Shown: positions 35,760 to 43,778, counted from the first letter of the stretch. The stretch is 64,000 nt of DNA from Paenibacillus sp. XY044 (GCF_002257645.1 NZ_NQMO01000001.1:1288065-1352064); one strand, 5' to 3'. Translations and numbers: made by a program. Notes: a model not told the origin generated them from the sequence alone.

Positions 35760-36014
35760 GTGTCTCTTGAAAAGCAATTGAACACGATCATTACTAACCA
35801 CGATGTAGACCAAATCAAGTCCCTTTCGCAATATGGACAGACTTATCAGTTTCTGGCAGGCCTGAGTCCAACGATGAAATGCAGGAAAACATCTGACATC
35901 CAAGGGATGAATCGAGATTTGGAATATTATTATGTGACGTCGTTAGACGATCGGAAAGTTGATGTTTATGTCCGTAAAGGTGACTGGAAGGTCATGGGGA
36001 TTCATTTGCAATAA
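35760..36014 (+). CDS. Small hypothetical protein, 84 residues
   Basis: Charged, soluble small protein starting at a GTG five bases after the phosphotransferase stop, with no strong ribosome site, so expression would rely on coupling. The C terminus (YYYVTSLDDRKVDVYVRKGDWKVMGIHL) has a two- or three-strand beta pattern. No family recognised. A terminator follows immediately, which supports it as the last gene of the operon. Confidence 0.6.
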   Translation: MSLEKQLNTIITNHDVDQIKSLSQYGQTYQFLAGLSPTMKCRKTSDIQGMNRDLEYYYVTSLDDRKVDVYVRKGDWKVMGIHLQ

Positions 36015-36017
36015 GCA

Positions 36018-36055
36018 AAAGCCGGAGATTCCCGTTCAAGGAATTCCGGCTTTGT
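36018..36055 (+). terminator. Bidirectional terminator
   Basis: Stem AAAGCCGG / CCGGCTTT with inner ATTCC / GGAAT pairing around an eight-base loop. T-rich flanks on both sides suit the convergent thioredoxin gene as well. Confidence 0.88.
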
Positions 36056-36076
36056 TTTGTTGCTGTGGATATATTT

Positions 36077-36385
36077 TTAGGCCGTGAGCTGCTTCAGGAT
36101 CTGCTTCGGCAGAATCCCTGATTCCTGATAAACGAGCTTGCCATCTCTGAAAATAAGGGTGGTCGGTATGCTCATAATCTGAAATTGGGCAGAGGTCACC
36201 GGGTTTTCGTCCACATTCACTTTCACCACATTAACCGAACCGCTTGTTTCCTTTTCAAATTCCTCCAGAATGGGAGCAAATATTTTGCAAGGACCACACC
36301 ATGATGCCCAAAAATTCACGACCGTTACGCCTTCTGTTTGCATCATTTTTTTAAACGTTGAATCTGTTGCATGCTGGATCGCCAT
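36077..36385 (-). CDS. Thioredoxin
   Basis: 102-residue cytoplasmic dithiol-disulfide oxidoreductase. The active site WCGPCK and the cis-Pro loop MSIPTTLIF are both present, and the flanking NFWASWCGPCK is the classical thioredoxin pattern. The start at 36385 is about seven bases after AAAGGA; an in-frame ATG at 36391 is too close to that site. It is probably an accessory copy, because it is not near other redox genes. It is 34 bases downstream of a methyltransferase gene on the same strand and likely co-transcribed. Confidence 0.95.
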   Translation of the reverse strand: MAIQHATDSTFKKMMQTEGVTVVNFWASWCGPCKIFAPILEEFEKETSGSVNVVKVNVDENPVTSAQFQIMSIPTTLIFRDGKLVYQESGILPKQILKQLTA

Positions 36386-36418
36386 CTTCATCTTCCTTTA
36401 CATAATTATTTTCCTGAC

Positions 36419-37309
36419 TCAAATCTCCCTGGTGTACATGTTCTGATCCTGCAGTCGAATCAATACCTTTCCAAAACGGCCACCCTGTCGGAAGGTAACT
36501 TGTCCAGACGGATAAGCTTGGTCCAGATAGTCTGCAACTATTGTCTTGTTTCGCTCATCGGCAGGCAGACCATGTCTGCGAAGCCAGCTCATCATCTCCT
36601 GCAGCGCTGCTTCTTTCGACATTTCCACCGTTTTGGTTTCCCGTGTGACCAGGGACTCATAGGAATAGCCTTTGAGATACAGCAGATGGAGCAAATATCC
36701 CATTTCCGCTGGTTTGGACTTGTAAGGTTCACCGGTGACGAGCGGCCAAATTTCATTGACCAGACTGTGTTCTGCGGAAGAGACAGGCAGACTGATATAA
36801 CAGAATTTTCGCGCACATTGGAGCACCTTCTCGACACTATCCCAGTCGCGAATGACCGGGCACATCGAAACGAAAACGAGATCGAAAGCCTGGCTAAGGG
36901 CTTTTTCTTGAACATCGATTTCCTCAAAGGGTACGGGGATAATGTTTACCTGGCCTTCGTCAAACTTGGCTATGTTTTCCCGTAGCAATTCAACCTGTGG
37001 AGGGGAGGACTCGACGGATGTTACACGGGCTCCCCGCTCTGCAAACGGCACCGAAAATACGCCCGAAGCGGCGCCGATGTCCAGCACAGAGGCATTCTCG
37101 AATGATACCCCTTGTCCCTCAATCCAGTTCAGGATCCGATTGGTTCGTTTTCTTCCCTCAGGGCTGAATGACTGCTCATTGAAAGCTCTGGCTTTCTGAT
37201 CAAAGTCTCGAGACGGGTCGATGCCGGCCTGTTTGGACTTGTTTATATAGGTGTCGGGGTCGTCTTTCCATGCTTTTTCCCAAATGGCTTCATTAAAAAA
37301 ATCATTCAT
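36419..37309 (-). CDS. SAM-dependent methyltransferase
   Basis: 296-residue class I methyltransferase. Motif I is VLDIGAASGVFSVPFAERGARV, followed by the acidic SVESSPPQVELLRENI and the FDLVFVSMCPVIRDW segment. The N-terminal helical region (WEKAWKDDPDTYINKSKQAGID) is seen in a subgroup of Firmicute methyltransferases with unknown acceptors. GGAGG lies eleven bases ahead of the ATG. Directly upstream is a copy of a 22-base operator-like element that also occurs before the divergent GNAT gene. Confidence 0.9.
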   Translation of the reverse strand: MNDFFNEAIWEKAWKDDPDTYINKSKQAGIDPSRDFDQKARAFNEQSFSPEGRKRTNRILNWIEGQGVSFENASVLDIGAASGVFSVPFAERGARVTSVESSPPQVELLRENIAKFDEGQVNIIPVPFEEIDVQEKALSQAFDLVFVSMCPVIRDWDSVEKVLQCARKFCYISLPVSSAEHSLVNEIWPLVTGEPYKSKPAEMGYLLHLLYLKGYSYESLVTRETKTVEMSKEAALQEMMSWLRRHGLPADERNKTIVADYLDQAYPSGQVTFRQGGRFGKVLIRLQDQNMYTREI

Positions 37310-37325
37310 GTTTATTTATACCTCC

Positions 37326-37347
37326 ATAGATCTGTTATATCCATAAT
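37326..37347 (-). promoter_or_regulatory. Operator-like element, copy B
   Basis: A 22-base element containing ATATCCATAAT that matches copy A at 37492-37513 in 19 of 22 positions by eye. It lies immediately upstream of the methyltransferase ribosome site. Confidence 0.5.
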
Positions 37348-37487
37348 TTAAATACAAAAAAAGATGATTCCCTCTGTTCGTTTCAATAGTAAAGGCGCTT
37401 GTAGAAACGCAGCAATCCTAATACTAACGCCAAAGTTGTTGTAAAAATGGTATGGTTAGAGTGCTTCACTCCTTCCTACTCAAATAA

Positions 37488-37514
37488 TATTATGGATCTT
37501 TAATATCCATAATA
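37488..37514 (+). promoter_or_regulatory. Palindromic operator-like element, copy A
   Basis: Perfect inverted repeat TATTATGGAT / ATCCATAATA with a seven-base spacer, about 80 bases upstream of the GNAT start. The symmetric form suggests a dimeric regulator. Copy B lies 166 bases to the left. Confidence 0.55.
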
Positions 37515-37594
37515 CAGGATGCTCCGACGATTTGCAATGTCTTCATGGTAAAATGGGATGAATTGTATATGTTTGATAAAGGAGGACTTATACG

Positions 37595-38152
37595 ATGTAC
37601 AAGGCTATAGTCAATGTAGATACATACATTTCGATTCTTGAAGATAGGCATGCTAACGAGCTTTTTCATTTAATTGACACCAGTCGCGAATCCATAAGGC
37701 AGTGGCTTCAGTTTCCTGACCTTACACACAACGTCGAAGACACAAGAGCTTTTATCAGCCGGTCGTTAAAAAGATTCGCCAATAATGATGGATACTGGGC
37801 AGGGATATGGTATAAAGAACAAATTGCAGGATCCATAGGTTTTTTAAGGATGGACTGGGATGCAGGTCGAACAGAAATAGGCTACTGGCTAGGCTCGCAG
37901 TTTGAGGGTAAAGGTCTGATGACTGCAGCATGCAGAACCTTTGTCGAACATGCCTTCCATGAACTGCAGCTTCGTAAAATCGAAATCGGCGCAGCGGTTA
38001 ACAATATGAAGAGCCGAGCGATTCCAGAACGATTGGGTTTCACGCAGGAAGGGATCATCAGGAATTACGAATGTTTACATAACCAATATGTAGACAGAGT
38101 CATTTACGGTCTTACCCAAAAGGAGTGGCAGGACCGGCACGCCTTGCACTAA
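37595..38152 (+). CDS. GNAT-family acetyltransferase, RimJ/RimL (YdaF) type
   Basis: 185-residue acetyltransferase. Typical pieces are SRESIRQWLQFPD near the N terminus, IAGSIGFLRMDWDAGRTEIGYWLGSQFEGKGLMTAA with the acetyl-CoA loop, and IPERLGFTQEGIIRNYE. AAAGGAGG precedes the ATG. This subgroup acetylates ribosomal proteins, amino acids or drugs; the target is not predictable. It is divergent from the methyltransferase-thioredoxin pair. Confidence 0.93.
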   Translation: MYKAIVNVDTYISILEDRHANELFHLIDTSRESIRQWLQFPDLTHNVEDTRAFISRSLKRFANNDGYWAGIWYKEQIAGSIGFLRMDWDAGRTEIGYWLGSQFEGKGLMTAACRTFVEHAFHELQLRKIEIGAAVNNMKSRAIPERLGFTQEGIIRNYECLHNQYVDRVIYGLTQKEWQDRHALH

Positions 38153-38280
38153 TTGGCCGTTTCATGTGGCGACCTCCAAAACGAATATATCTGAATGATA
38201 CCAAACGAATGCGTCGTAAAATGGTAAAATAATGCTGCTGGAGTCACAATGCAGCTCATCAAAAAAGTGGAGGTTCGTGA

Positions 38281-39192
38281 ATGATCCGAGTGGAAGTCCG
38301 CCATTTTACGAAAGATGATTTTCAGATGCTGGGCGAGTTATATACAGCCGTTACTTCAAGCGGCCAAACGGTTTTCTGGTGGGTTGGAGACGAGGAGAAC
38401 TGGCCGAATGTATTTATAGCAGTAGAGGGAGAACGAATCATTGGCAAGGGCCAAGTCAATATTATTTCAGAGATCCCGGCCGGCAGCCCCCAAGAACATC
38501 AGCACCAAATTTATATCAACTTAAAGACGCTTCGGGAAAGGGAAGACGACTACACCCTCTATGATCTTCTATATGAACGTTCGCTAAACAGGGCGTACGA
38601 GTTGAAAAGCACCTTGCCCCAGTCCTACCAGACGATGATTGGAATCGGTAACCAGTCCACTGAGGTGATCAACACCCAATATTTTGTTTCGAAAGGGTTC
38701 AAATACAGCAAAAGTTTATATACCATGCACAGGCAGCTGGCTGGAGAAATAGATCAATCTGCTCTTCCCGCACCGTATCGCTATATCCAGTGGGACATGC
38801 CGTCGGAAGAAAACATCCATGAATACTTGGCAGCAGACATGGAGATTTGGCCGGAGGCTCCGATAGGGCTGGGGCGGTTCATGGAAAACCGGAAGAATAG
38901 AGCGTGGACTACTTTCATAGTTAAGGAAAACGATACGTTGATCGGCAGCGTAATGGCTTGGATGGATGCAGAGGGGGATGGCGTCATCGAGGATGTATTT
39001 GTCAGAGAACCTTGGCGAAAACAAGGAATTGCCAAGCATCTGCTGTCCCAAGCGCTGATCTATCTCAAAAAGATCGGTTCTGAATGCGCCGAGCTGCAGG
39101 TTGAAACGGCGAATTCATCGGCGTTATCCTTGTATCATGCCGTGGGGTTCAAAGAGGTATCGGAGGAAGTGCGATACGTTCGGGAACTTTAA
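38281..39192 (+). CDS. Two-domain GNAT-family acetyltransferase
   Basis: 303-residue protein with two GNAT-like halves. The N-terminal half (residues about 1-145) is degenerate but keeps FIAVEGERIIGKGQVN. The C-terminal half is a canonical GNAT domain: LIGSVMAWMDAEGDGVIEDVFVREPWRKQGIAKHLL and NSSALSLYHAVGF. Mycothiol synthase and several antibiotic-related enzymes share this architecture, but no specific role can be claimed. GGAGG lies ahead of the ATG. Confidence 0.92.
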   Translation: MIRVEVRHFTKDDFQMLGELYTAVTSSGQTVFWWVGDEENWPNVFIAVEGERIIGKGQVNIISEIPAGSPQEHQHQIYINLKTLREREDDYTLYDLLYERSLNRAYELKSTLPQSYQTMIGIGNQSTEVINTQYFVSKGFKYSKSLYTMHRQLAGEIDQSALPAPYRYIQWDMPSEENIHEYLAADMEIWPEAPIGLGRFMENRKNRAWTTFIVKENDTLIGSVMAWMDAEGDGVIEDVFVREPWRKQGIAKHLLSQALIYLKKIGSECAELQVETANSSALSLYHAVGFKEVSEEVRYVREL

Positions 39193-39265
39193 GCCGTCGA
39201 AGTGATAAGTGTATCGGCAAAAATGTCTAGACTGCATTAGTAGTTCATCTAACTTTGGAAAAAGC

Positions 39266-39306
39266 AATCAGGCAGCCGGCTCAATTGAGCGACCGACTGC
39301 CTGATT
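39266..39306 (-). terminator. Terminator of the SDR operon
   Basis: Stem AATCAGGCAG / CTGCCTGATT with inner CGG / CCG pairing. On the minus strand it is followed by GCTTTTT, and it lies 37 bases past the SDR stop. Confidence 0.85.
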
Positions 39307-39342
39307 TGTCATTCGACGACTCGAATCTATTTATTCATCGTG

Positions 39343-40080
39343 TCATGCAAGCTGAGCCGTGGGACGGACCACCAACTCATTCACATCAACGTCTGCCGGC
39401 TGCTCGATTGCATAAGCGATGGCACGGGCGATGGCGGAAGCAGGAAGAGCGTTGCGGCGGTACGTTTTCATGAATTCCCTGGCCTCGTCATCCGAAATGG
39501 TGTCAGCGAGCTCGGACTCCGTTACACCGGGAGAAACGAGCGTTACCCGGATGTTGGCACCCAATTCCAGCCGCAAACCTTCCGTGATCGCGCGAACGGC
39601 GTATTTGGTTGCGCAGTATACCGCTGCCGTCGGCGTCACCGCATAGGCACCAATGGAAGCCACGTTAATCATATGGCCGGATTGCTGCTCTTTCATCACC
39701 GGGAGACCCGCAGCTATACCGTGTAGAACCCCGCGGATATTGACGTCGATCATTCGGTTCCATTCGTCGATTTTCAAGGCTTCCAAGGGTGAGAGAGGCA
39801 TTACGCCCGCGTTGTTCACGATGACATCGACTTGTCCGAACCGGCTCTGTGCCAAGGAGATGATCGCCTTCATCTGATCGAGATTCGTCACATCCAGCTG
39901 TTGATATAAGACGGAGCCACCCTTTGCCTCAATGTGGGAAGCCAGAGCTTCCAGTCTTTCTAAGCGTCTCGCACCAATGACGACATGAGCGCCCCGGCTG
40001 GCGAGAAGCTTCGCGGTCGCTTCACCGATCCCGCTGCTTGCTCCTGTAATGACAACGACTTTTCCATTGATTTCGGACAT
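39343..40080 (-). CDS. SDR-family NAD(P)-dependent oxidoreductase
   Basis: 245-residue classical short-chain dehydrogenase. The cofactor motif TGASSGIG is at 12-19, NNAG at 89-92, and the catalytic Ser142, Tyr155 and Lys159 (YCATK) are all present. An Arg pair after VVIGAR suggests NADP preference. It begins 43 bases after the Atu4866-like gene behind AAAAGGAG. The operon is divergent from an AraC_N-type regulator, an arrangement common for aldehyde or ketone detoxification genes. Substrate unknown. Confidence 0.94.
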   Translation of the reverse strand: MSEINGKVVVITGASSGIGEATAKLLASRGAHVVIGARRLERLEALASHIEAKGGSVLYQQLDVTNLDQMKAIISLAQSRFGQVDVIVNNAGVMPLSPLEALKIDEWNRMIDVNIRGVLHGIAAGLPVMKEQQSGHMINVASIGAYAVTPTAAVYCATKYAVRAITEGLRLELGANIRVTLVSPGVTESELADTISDDEAREFMKTYRRNALPASAIARAIAYAIEQPADVDVNELVVRPTAQLA

Positions 40081-40123
40081 TGCACATTTCTCCTTTTGAA
40101 TTGAGTTATCTCAATCGTTTTTG

Positions 40124-40378
40124 CTATTTCTCACGATAAAGAACCATGCCGGCGTGATAGAGCACCGAATCGCGGAAATCACCGTCCGCCGTAAACCCTG
40201 TATCATCCACATATTCGATATGGTCGTCAACGATGGTATATCTTCCTTGATAAGCACTCTGCTTCTTTCCACGCGCTTCGTCATATCGGCCGTTTGGCAG
40301 AAGCTCATGCCGGATATAACCGTCTTTTGTCACCCACATGCCGACATAAGGGTGGGACTGTTCGTTTTGAATACTCAT
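40124..40378 (-). CDS. Atu4866-domain small protein
   Basis: 84-residue beta-rich protein. GMWVTKDGYIRHELLPNGRYDEARG, YQGRYTI and DDTGFTADGDFRDSVLYHAGM match the Atu4866 family, a lipocalin-like small fold of unknown function. The ATG at 40378 has AAAGGAG eight bases upstream; the open frame reaches 40396 without support. It is the first gene of a two-gene operon with an SDR enzyme, a pairing that suggests a role in handling the same small molecule. Confidence 0.88.
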   Translation of the reverse strand: MSIQNEQSHPYVGMWVTKDGYIRHELLPNGRYDEARGKKQSAYQGRYTIVDDHIEYVDDTGFTADGDFRDSVLYHAGMVLYREK

Positions 40379-40532
40379 TGAAACATCTCCTTTCATTTGC
40401 TGCGTTTGTTACATGTTTATTATCGTTTCATCGGGAAGCAAGACGGTAGCCGGATCGTACGGGATGATTGCCTAATCCTCCAGGAAAAGATAAAGTTAAA
40501 TACATCATGTGGAAAATAGGAGGTGGAAGTGG

Positions 40533-41471
40533 ATGGATGAATGGTTCGAGAAACAAAGGAAAGAATTGCTGCGGATCATCGAGAACTTCACACCGGAAGA
40601 CGGGACGCATGATACCCAAGTTCCCGGTTTACGCTTGATTCGTGCTTCCCGGTTATCCGAGCGGGTTTACTCTGTCTATGAACCTTCCCTTTGCGTCGTG
40701 GCTCAGGGTTCCAAGGTGGTCATGCTGGGGCAAGAGGTGTACCAGTATGATCCAAGCAGCTATTTAACCGCCTCGGTCCATTTGCCGATTACAGGACAAG
40801 TAATGGAGGCTTCGAGAGAAACGCCGTATTTAAGCTTGCAAATTCTGTTCGATATGAACCAGATTCTTGATGTCATTCAGGCATCCGGTGACGTCATCCG
40901 AGCAGGAAATGAGACCAGCCGGGGGTTGAAGGTAAGCCGGATGAACGATACCCTCCTGGATGCAGTGCTGCGACTAGTTAAACTGGTCGAAACGCCGCAG
41001 GATATCCCGGTGCTCGCGCCTTATGCCATGCGGGAGATTATATACCGGGTGCTTCAGAACGAAAACAGCGCGTCCCTGAAGCAATTTGCCGTCATCGGGA
41101 GCCATGCGCAGCGAATCGCTGGTGTCGTCGAGAAGCTTAACCGAGATTTTGCCCAGCCCCTGCGAGTAGACGAATTGGCGGCAGAGGCTCGTATGAGCGC
41201 TTCGTCACTGTACGATTATTTTAAGGAAGTCACAGGTTTGAGTCCGATCCAGTTTCAGAAGCAGATCCGACTGCAAGAGGCGCGCCGGCTGCTCTTCTCC
41301 GGATCGATCGATGCGGCGGAAGCTGCGTTTCAGGTCGGTTACGAGAGTCCGTCGCATTTTAGCCGGGAATATGCTCGGATGTTTGGGCAGCCGCCGGTAC
41401 GGGACGTTCGCCTATTGCGCAGCGCCCTTGTTGACGAAATGGTGGTTTCAGCGGACAAAAATGGCGGGTAG
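40533..41471 (+). CDS. AraC-family regulator with AraC_N (YqhC-type) sensor domain
   Basis: 312-residue regulator. The start at 40533 is six bases after AGGAGGTGG. Residues about 20-175 match the AraC_N domain (VYSVYEPSLCVVAQGSKVVMLG, YLTASVHLPITGQV), and the C-terminal 100 residues are an AraC-type double HTH ending in a PSHFSREYARMFGQPP stretch. It is divergent from the Atu4866-SDR operon with 154 bases between the starts. It probably activates that operon in response to an aldehyde, quinone or alcohol. The inducer is inferred from family behaviour only. Confidence 0.92.
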   Translation: MDEWFEKQRKELLRIIENFTPEDGTHDTQVPGLRLIRASRLSERVYSVYEPSLCVVAQGSKVVMLGQEVYQYDPSSYLTASVHLPITGQVMEASRETPYLSLQILFDMNQILDVIQASGDVIRAGNETSRGLKVSRMNDTLLDAVLRLVKLVETPQDIPVLAPYAMREIIYRVLQNENSASLKQFAVIGSHAQRIAGVVEKLNRDFAQPLRVDELAAEARMSASSLYDYFKEVTGLSPIQFQKQIRLQEARRLLFSGSIDAAEAAFQVGYESPSHFSREYARMFGQPPVRDVRLLRSALVDEMVVSADKNGG

Positions 41472-41535
41472 CCGGGACAAACGCTGGTTCTATTAAGCCA
41501 ATTAGTTGGATTTCTCATAAGCAGGAGGGGTAGAA

Positions 41536-42066
41536 ATGGAGTTTAGCCTCAGTCTTATACCTTATGAAGACAAGTCTGTGCTGTACAATCTCATTCAATT
41601 ATATCGCTATGACAGCAGCGAGTTTGACGGACATGTACTGAACAGCCACGGTCAATACTTATATAAATACCTCGATCATCAATGGACGGATGAATACCGG
41701 AGACCCTTTATGGTAACTGTCGACGGAGAAATTGCGGGATTTGTTTTGATCAGTCTGGATGTACCTCAGGAGTATATGAAATTGAGCAGGGCAGAGAAAA
41801 CAAATTCAATCAGCGACTTCTTTATTATGAAAAAATACAGGCGAAGAGGAGTAGGTAAAAAAGCTGCATTTACCTTGTTTGAGGAGTTCAAAGGGATATG
41901 GGAGATCAGGCAAACGAGTGCAAATAGGCCCTCGTATGCTTTTTGGAAGCATGTGATTTCCGAGTATACGCAAAACGATCATTATTGCGCAGAATTTCTG
42001 CATAACGAGCAGTGGCACGGTCCGGTTTTTGTATTGGATTCGAGTACTGACAAGTCCGTACAATAA
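41536..42066 (+). CDS. GNAT-family acetyltransferase
   Basis: 176-residue acetyltransferase resembling the group often annotated as predicted acetyltransferase with PFMVTVDGEIAGFVLISLD. The acetyl-CoA loop is KKYRRRGVGKKAAFTLFEEF, and the N-terminal YRYDSSEFDGHVLNSHGQYLYKYLDHQW is characteristic of that group. AGGAGGGG precedes the ATG. It stands alone between an AraC regulator and an ArsR gene. Acceptor unknown. Confidence 0.92.
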   Translation: MEFSLSLIPYEDKSVLYNLIQLYRYDSSEFDGHVLNSHGQYLYKYLDHQWTDEYRRPFMVTVDGEIAGFVLISLDVPQEYMKLSRAEKTNSISDFFIMKKYRRRGVGKKAAFTLFEEFKGIWEIRQTSANRPSYAFWKHVISEYTQNDHYCAEFLHNEQWHGPVFVLDSSTDKSVQ

Positions 42067-42085
42067 AAGCAATCATCTCATTATG

Positions 42086-42113
42086 TTGACATATCGGGAA
42101 TTGTCGATATAAT
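42086..42113 (+). promoter_or_regulatory. Promoter and operator of the arsR-type gene
   Basis: TTGACA (42086-42091) and TATAAT (42108-42113) are both consensus, 16 bases apart. ACATATCGGGAATTGT (42089-42104) fills the spacer and recurs, with a CCC variant, twice downstream. The predicted transcription start falls at or within a base or two of the ATG at 42121. Confidence 0.75.
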
Positions 42114-42120
42114 ATAAACC

Positions 42121-42432
42121 ATGAAATCACTAGAACCCATTGAAGTGTTTAAAGCATTGTCCAATGAGGCACGTCTGCAAATTTTAGAGTGGTTGAAAGA
42201 TCCTAAAGCCTATTTTGGCCCCCAGGAAGGGGTAGACCTGATCCAAGTTGGGGTATGTGTAAGTCAAATTACAGCCAAGCTGAACATGACTCAATCGACC
42301 ACATCTCAATATTTGTCCGTATTGCAGCGGGCGGGACTGATTCATGCAACCCGGATCGGCAAGTGGACCTATTACAAAAGAGATGAAGAAGCGATTCAAC
42401 AAATCGCCTCGTACATGAAGAAAGACCTGTAA
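42121..42432 (+). CDS. ArsR-family winged-helix repressor
   Basis: 103-residue regulator with the ArsR pattern VFKALSNEARLQILEWL, and recognition helix LNMTQSTTSQYLSVLQRAGLI followed by the wing ATRIGKWTYYKRD. A single Cys in QVGVCVSQITAKL near the recognition region could be redox-active, though this is inference. No ribosome site precedes the ATG, and the promoter places the transcript start next to it, so the mRNA may be leaderless. A repeated operator motif lies in its own promoter and before the downstream oxidoreductase. Confidence 0.9.
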   Translation: MKSLEPIEVFKALSNEARLQILEWLKDPKAYFGPQEGVDLIQVGVCVSQITAKLNMTQSTTSQYLSVLQRAGLIHATRIGKWTYYKRDEEAIQQIASYMKKDL

Positions 42433-42491
42433 CCTATAGAGACTGGATTCAATTCAATGAATTCAGTTTTTATATACAAACTCAAATCGAT

Positions 42492-42549
42492 AATTCGGGA
42501 TATGTAACAACGTTTTATTTATATCCATCGCATCGACATATCCCGAATT
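42492..42549 (+). promoter_or_regulatory. Paired inverted operators before the oxidoreductase gene
   Basis: AATTCGGGATATGT (42492-42505) and its exact inverse ACATATCCCGAATT (42536-42549) are separated by 30 bases. Both resemble the site in the arsR promoter. The arrangement suggests two repressor dimers, possibly looped, controlling the gene at 42577. Confidence 0.7.
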
Positions 42550-42576
42550 GTAATTAATAAAAAGGAGATGTTTTAA

Positions 42577-43185
42577 ATGATCAACCATTCCGTTTTGAAA
42601 AGCGGTACGCATTCCAGTCAACCTGACCGATCCGCAAGCATCGCAACGCTTGTGATCGTTGCCCATCCCGATTTGGAGCAATCCCGGATCAACAGACGAT
42701 TGGCGGAAGAGCTGGAGCGGCGAGGCAATGTTACCGTTCATCGGCTGTATGAGACTTATCCGGACGAAAAAATAGATATCGAACGCGAGCAAGCCCTGCT
42801 TTTAGCCCACGACCGTGTCGTGCTACAATTCCCGTTTTTCTGGTACAGCTCGCCTTCCCTGTTGAAGAAATGGATGGATGAAGTGTTCGAGTTTGGATGG
42901 GCTCACGGCCCCGGCGGAGTCAACCTGAAGGGAAAAGAACTCATCATCGCTATCTCCTCGGGCGGCTCCCCAAGTATGTACCAAGCCGGAGGCTTTCACA
43001 ATTACTCGTACAGCGAGCTGCTCCGTCCGTTCCAGCAAACCGCTAACCTGACCGGAATGATCTATCGGTCGCCATTTATTATCGGCAGAATCCGCGAAGT
43101 CACCGATGAGCAGTTGGAGAAGTATGCCGCGGAATACGCGAACTATGTAGAAGGCGAAAAAGTCGTAACGGGCACAAGTGCATAA
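42577..43185 (+). CDS. NAD(P)H-dependent flavodoxin-fold oxidoreductase (KefF/MdaB type)
   Basis: 202-residue FMN or FAD-binding quinone reductase-like enzyme. Visible features are VIVAHPDLEQSRINRRLAEELE, VLQFPFFWYSSPSLLKKWMDEVF and the cofactor loop GWAHGPGGVNLKGKELIIAISSGG. AAAAGGAG lies eight bases ahead of the ATG. It follows the ArsR-type gene with a shared operator motif and so is probably derepressed by electrophiles or quinones, as known for similar YodB/HypR-type pairs. The trigger is inferred. A strong terminator follows. Confidence 0.93.
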   Translation: MINHSVLKSGTHSSQPDRSASIATLVIVAHPDLEQSRINRRLAEELERRGNVTVHRLYETYPDEKIDIEREQALLLAHDRVVLQFPFFWYSSPSLLKKWMDEVFEFGWAHGPGGVNLKGKELIIAISSGGSPSMYQAGGFHNYSYSELLRPFQQTANLTGMIYRSPFIIGRIREVTDEQLEKYAAEYANYVEGEKVVTGTSA

Positions 43186-43218
43186 AAGTGCCGGCATATC
43201 GCGAGGAATCGCCAAGGA

Positions 43219-43258
43219 ATGCCCCTCCTAAGCGCCAACTGGTGCTTTAGAGGGGCAT
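43219..43258 (+). terminator. Bidirectional terminator
   Basis: ATGCCCCTC / GAGGGGCAT outer stem with inner TAAGC / GTTTA-type pairing. It separates the oxidoreductase gene from the convergent DinB gene. Confidence 0.9.
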
Positions 43259-43307
43259 AATTTGTTTTCCTCAATTTGTGTTTTGCAGCCTGTTTATTCG
43301 TAAGTAG

Positions 43308-43778
43308 CTACTCCTGTACCGCTTTTTGCTGGCTTGTAATCGTCCCCAGGTGGATGGCTTCGTGCATCAAGGCAAAGTTGAACAATTCGGCAGCAGTCTT
43401 GAATTCAAACGGTCCTAACACGAACGGGGAATTCAGGTCCTGGTCGAGTAATTCCGGGGTGATCTCCGAAATCTGGGCGAGCTGACTCGACAGCTGCTGC
43501 ACCAATTCCTCCTTGGATGGCGGAGCTATCGTCCAGTCGGCCGGCTTTGTACCGCTGTTGAACAACGTTTCGTATGCTGCCGGAACAGCCGAAGGTGATC
43601 CGAAGGACATCTGCTGGTAACGATCGAGCCAAAACACGATATGACCGACGTTCCAGCGGATCGTATTGCGAAACCCTTCTGGCGTAATATCAAACAGCGA
43701 TTCCGATATGCCCTGAACTTGACCGATCACCAGCTGATGCAGCACCTTACCCGTGTTAATAATCGATTGTGTACTCAT
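43308..43778 (-). CDS. DinB/YfiT-family protein
   Basis: 156-residue four-helix-bundle protein of the DinB superfamily, which includes metal-dependent thiol transferases such as bacillithiol S-transferases. The likely metal ligands are His in IRWNVGHIVFW and in FALMHEAIHLGTI. AAGGAGG precedes the ATG. Substrate unknown. It is divergent from a LysR regulator gene with about 210 bases between the starts. Confidence 0.9.
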   Translation of the reverse strand: MSTQSIINTGKVLHQLVIGQVQGISESLFDITPEGFRNTIRWNVGHIVFWLDRYQQMSFGSPSAVPAAYETLFNSGTKPADWTIAPPSKEELVQQLSSQLAQISEITPELLDQDLNSPFVLGPFEFKTAAELFNFALMHEAIHLGTITSQQKAVQE

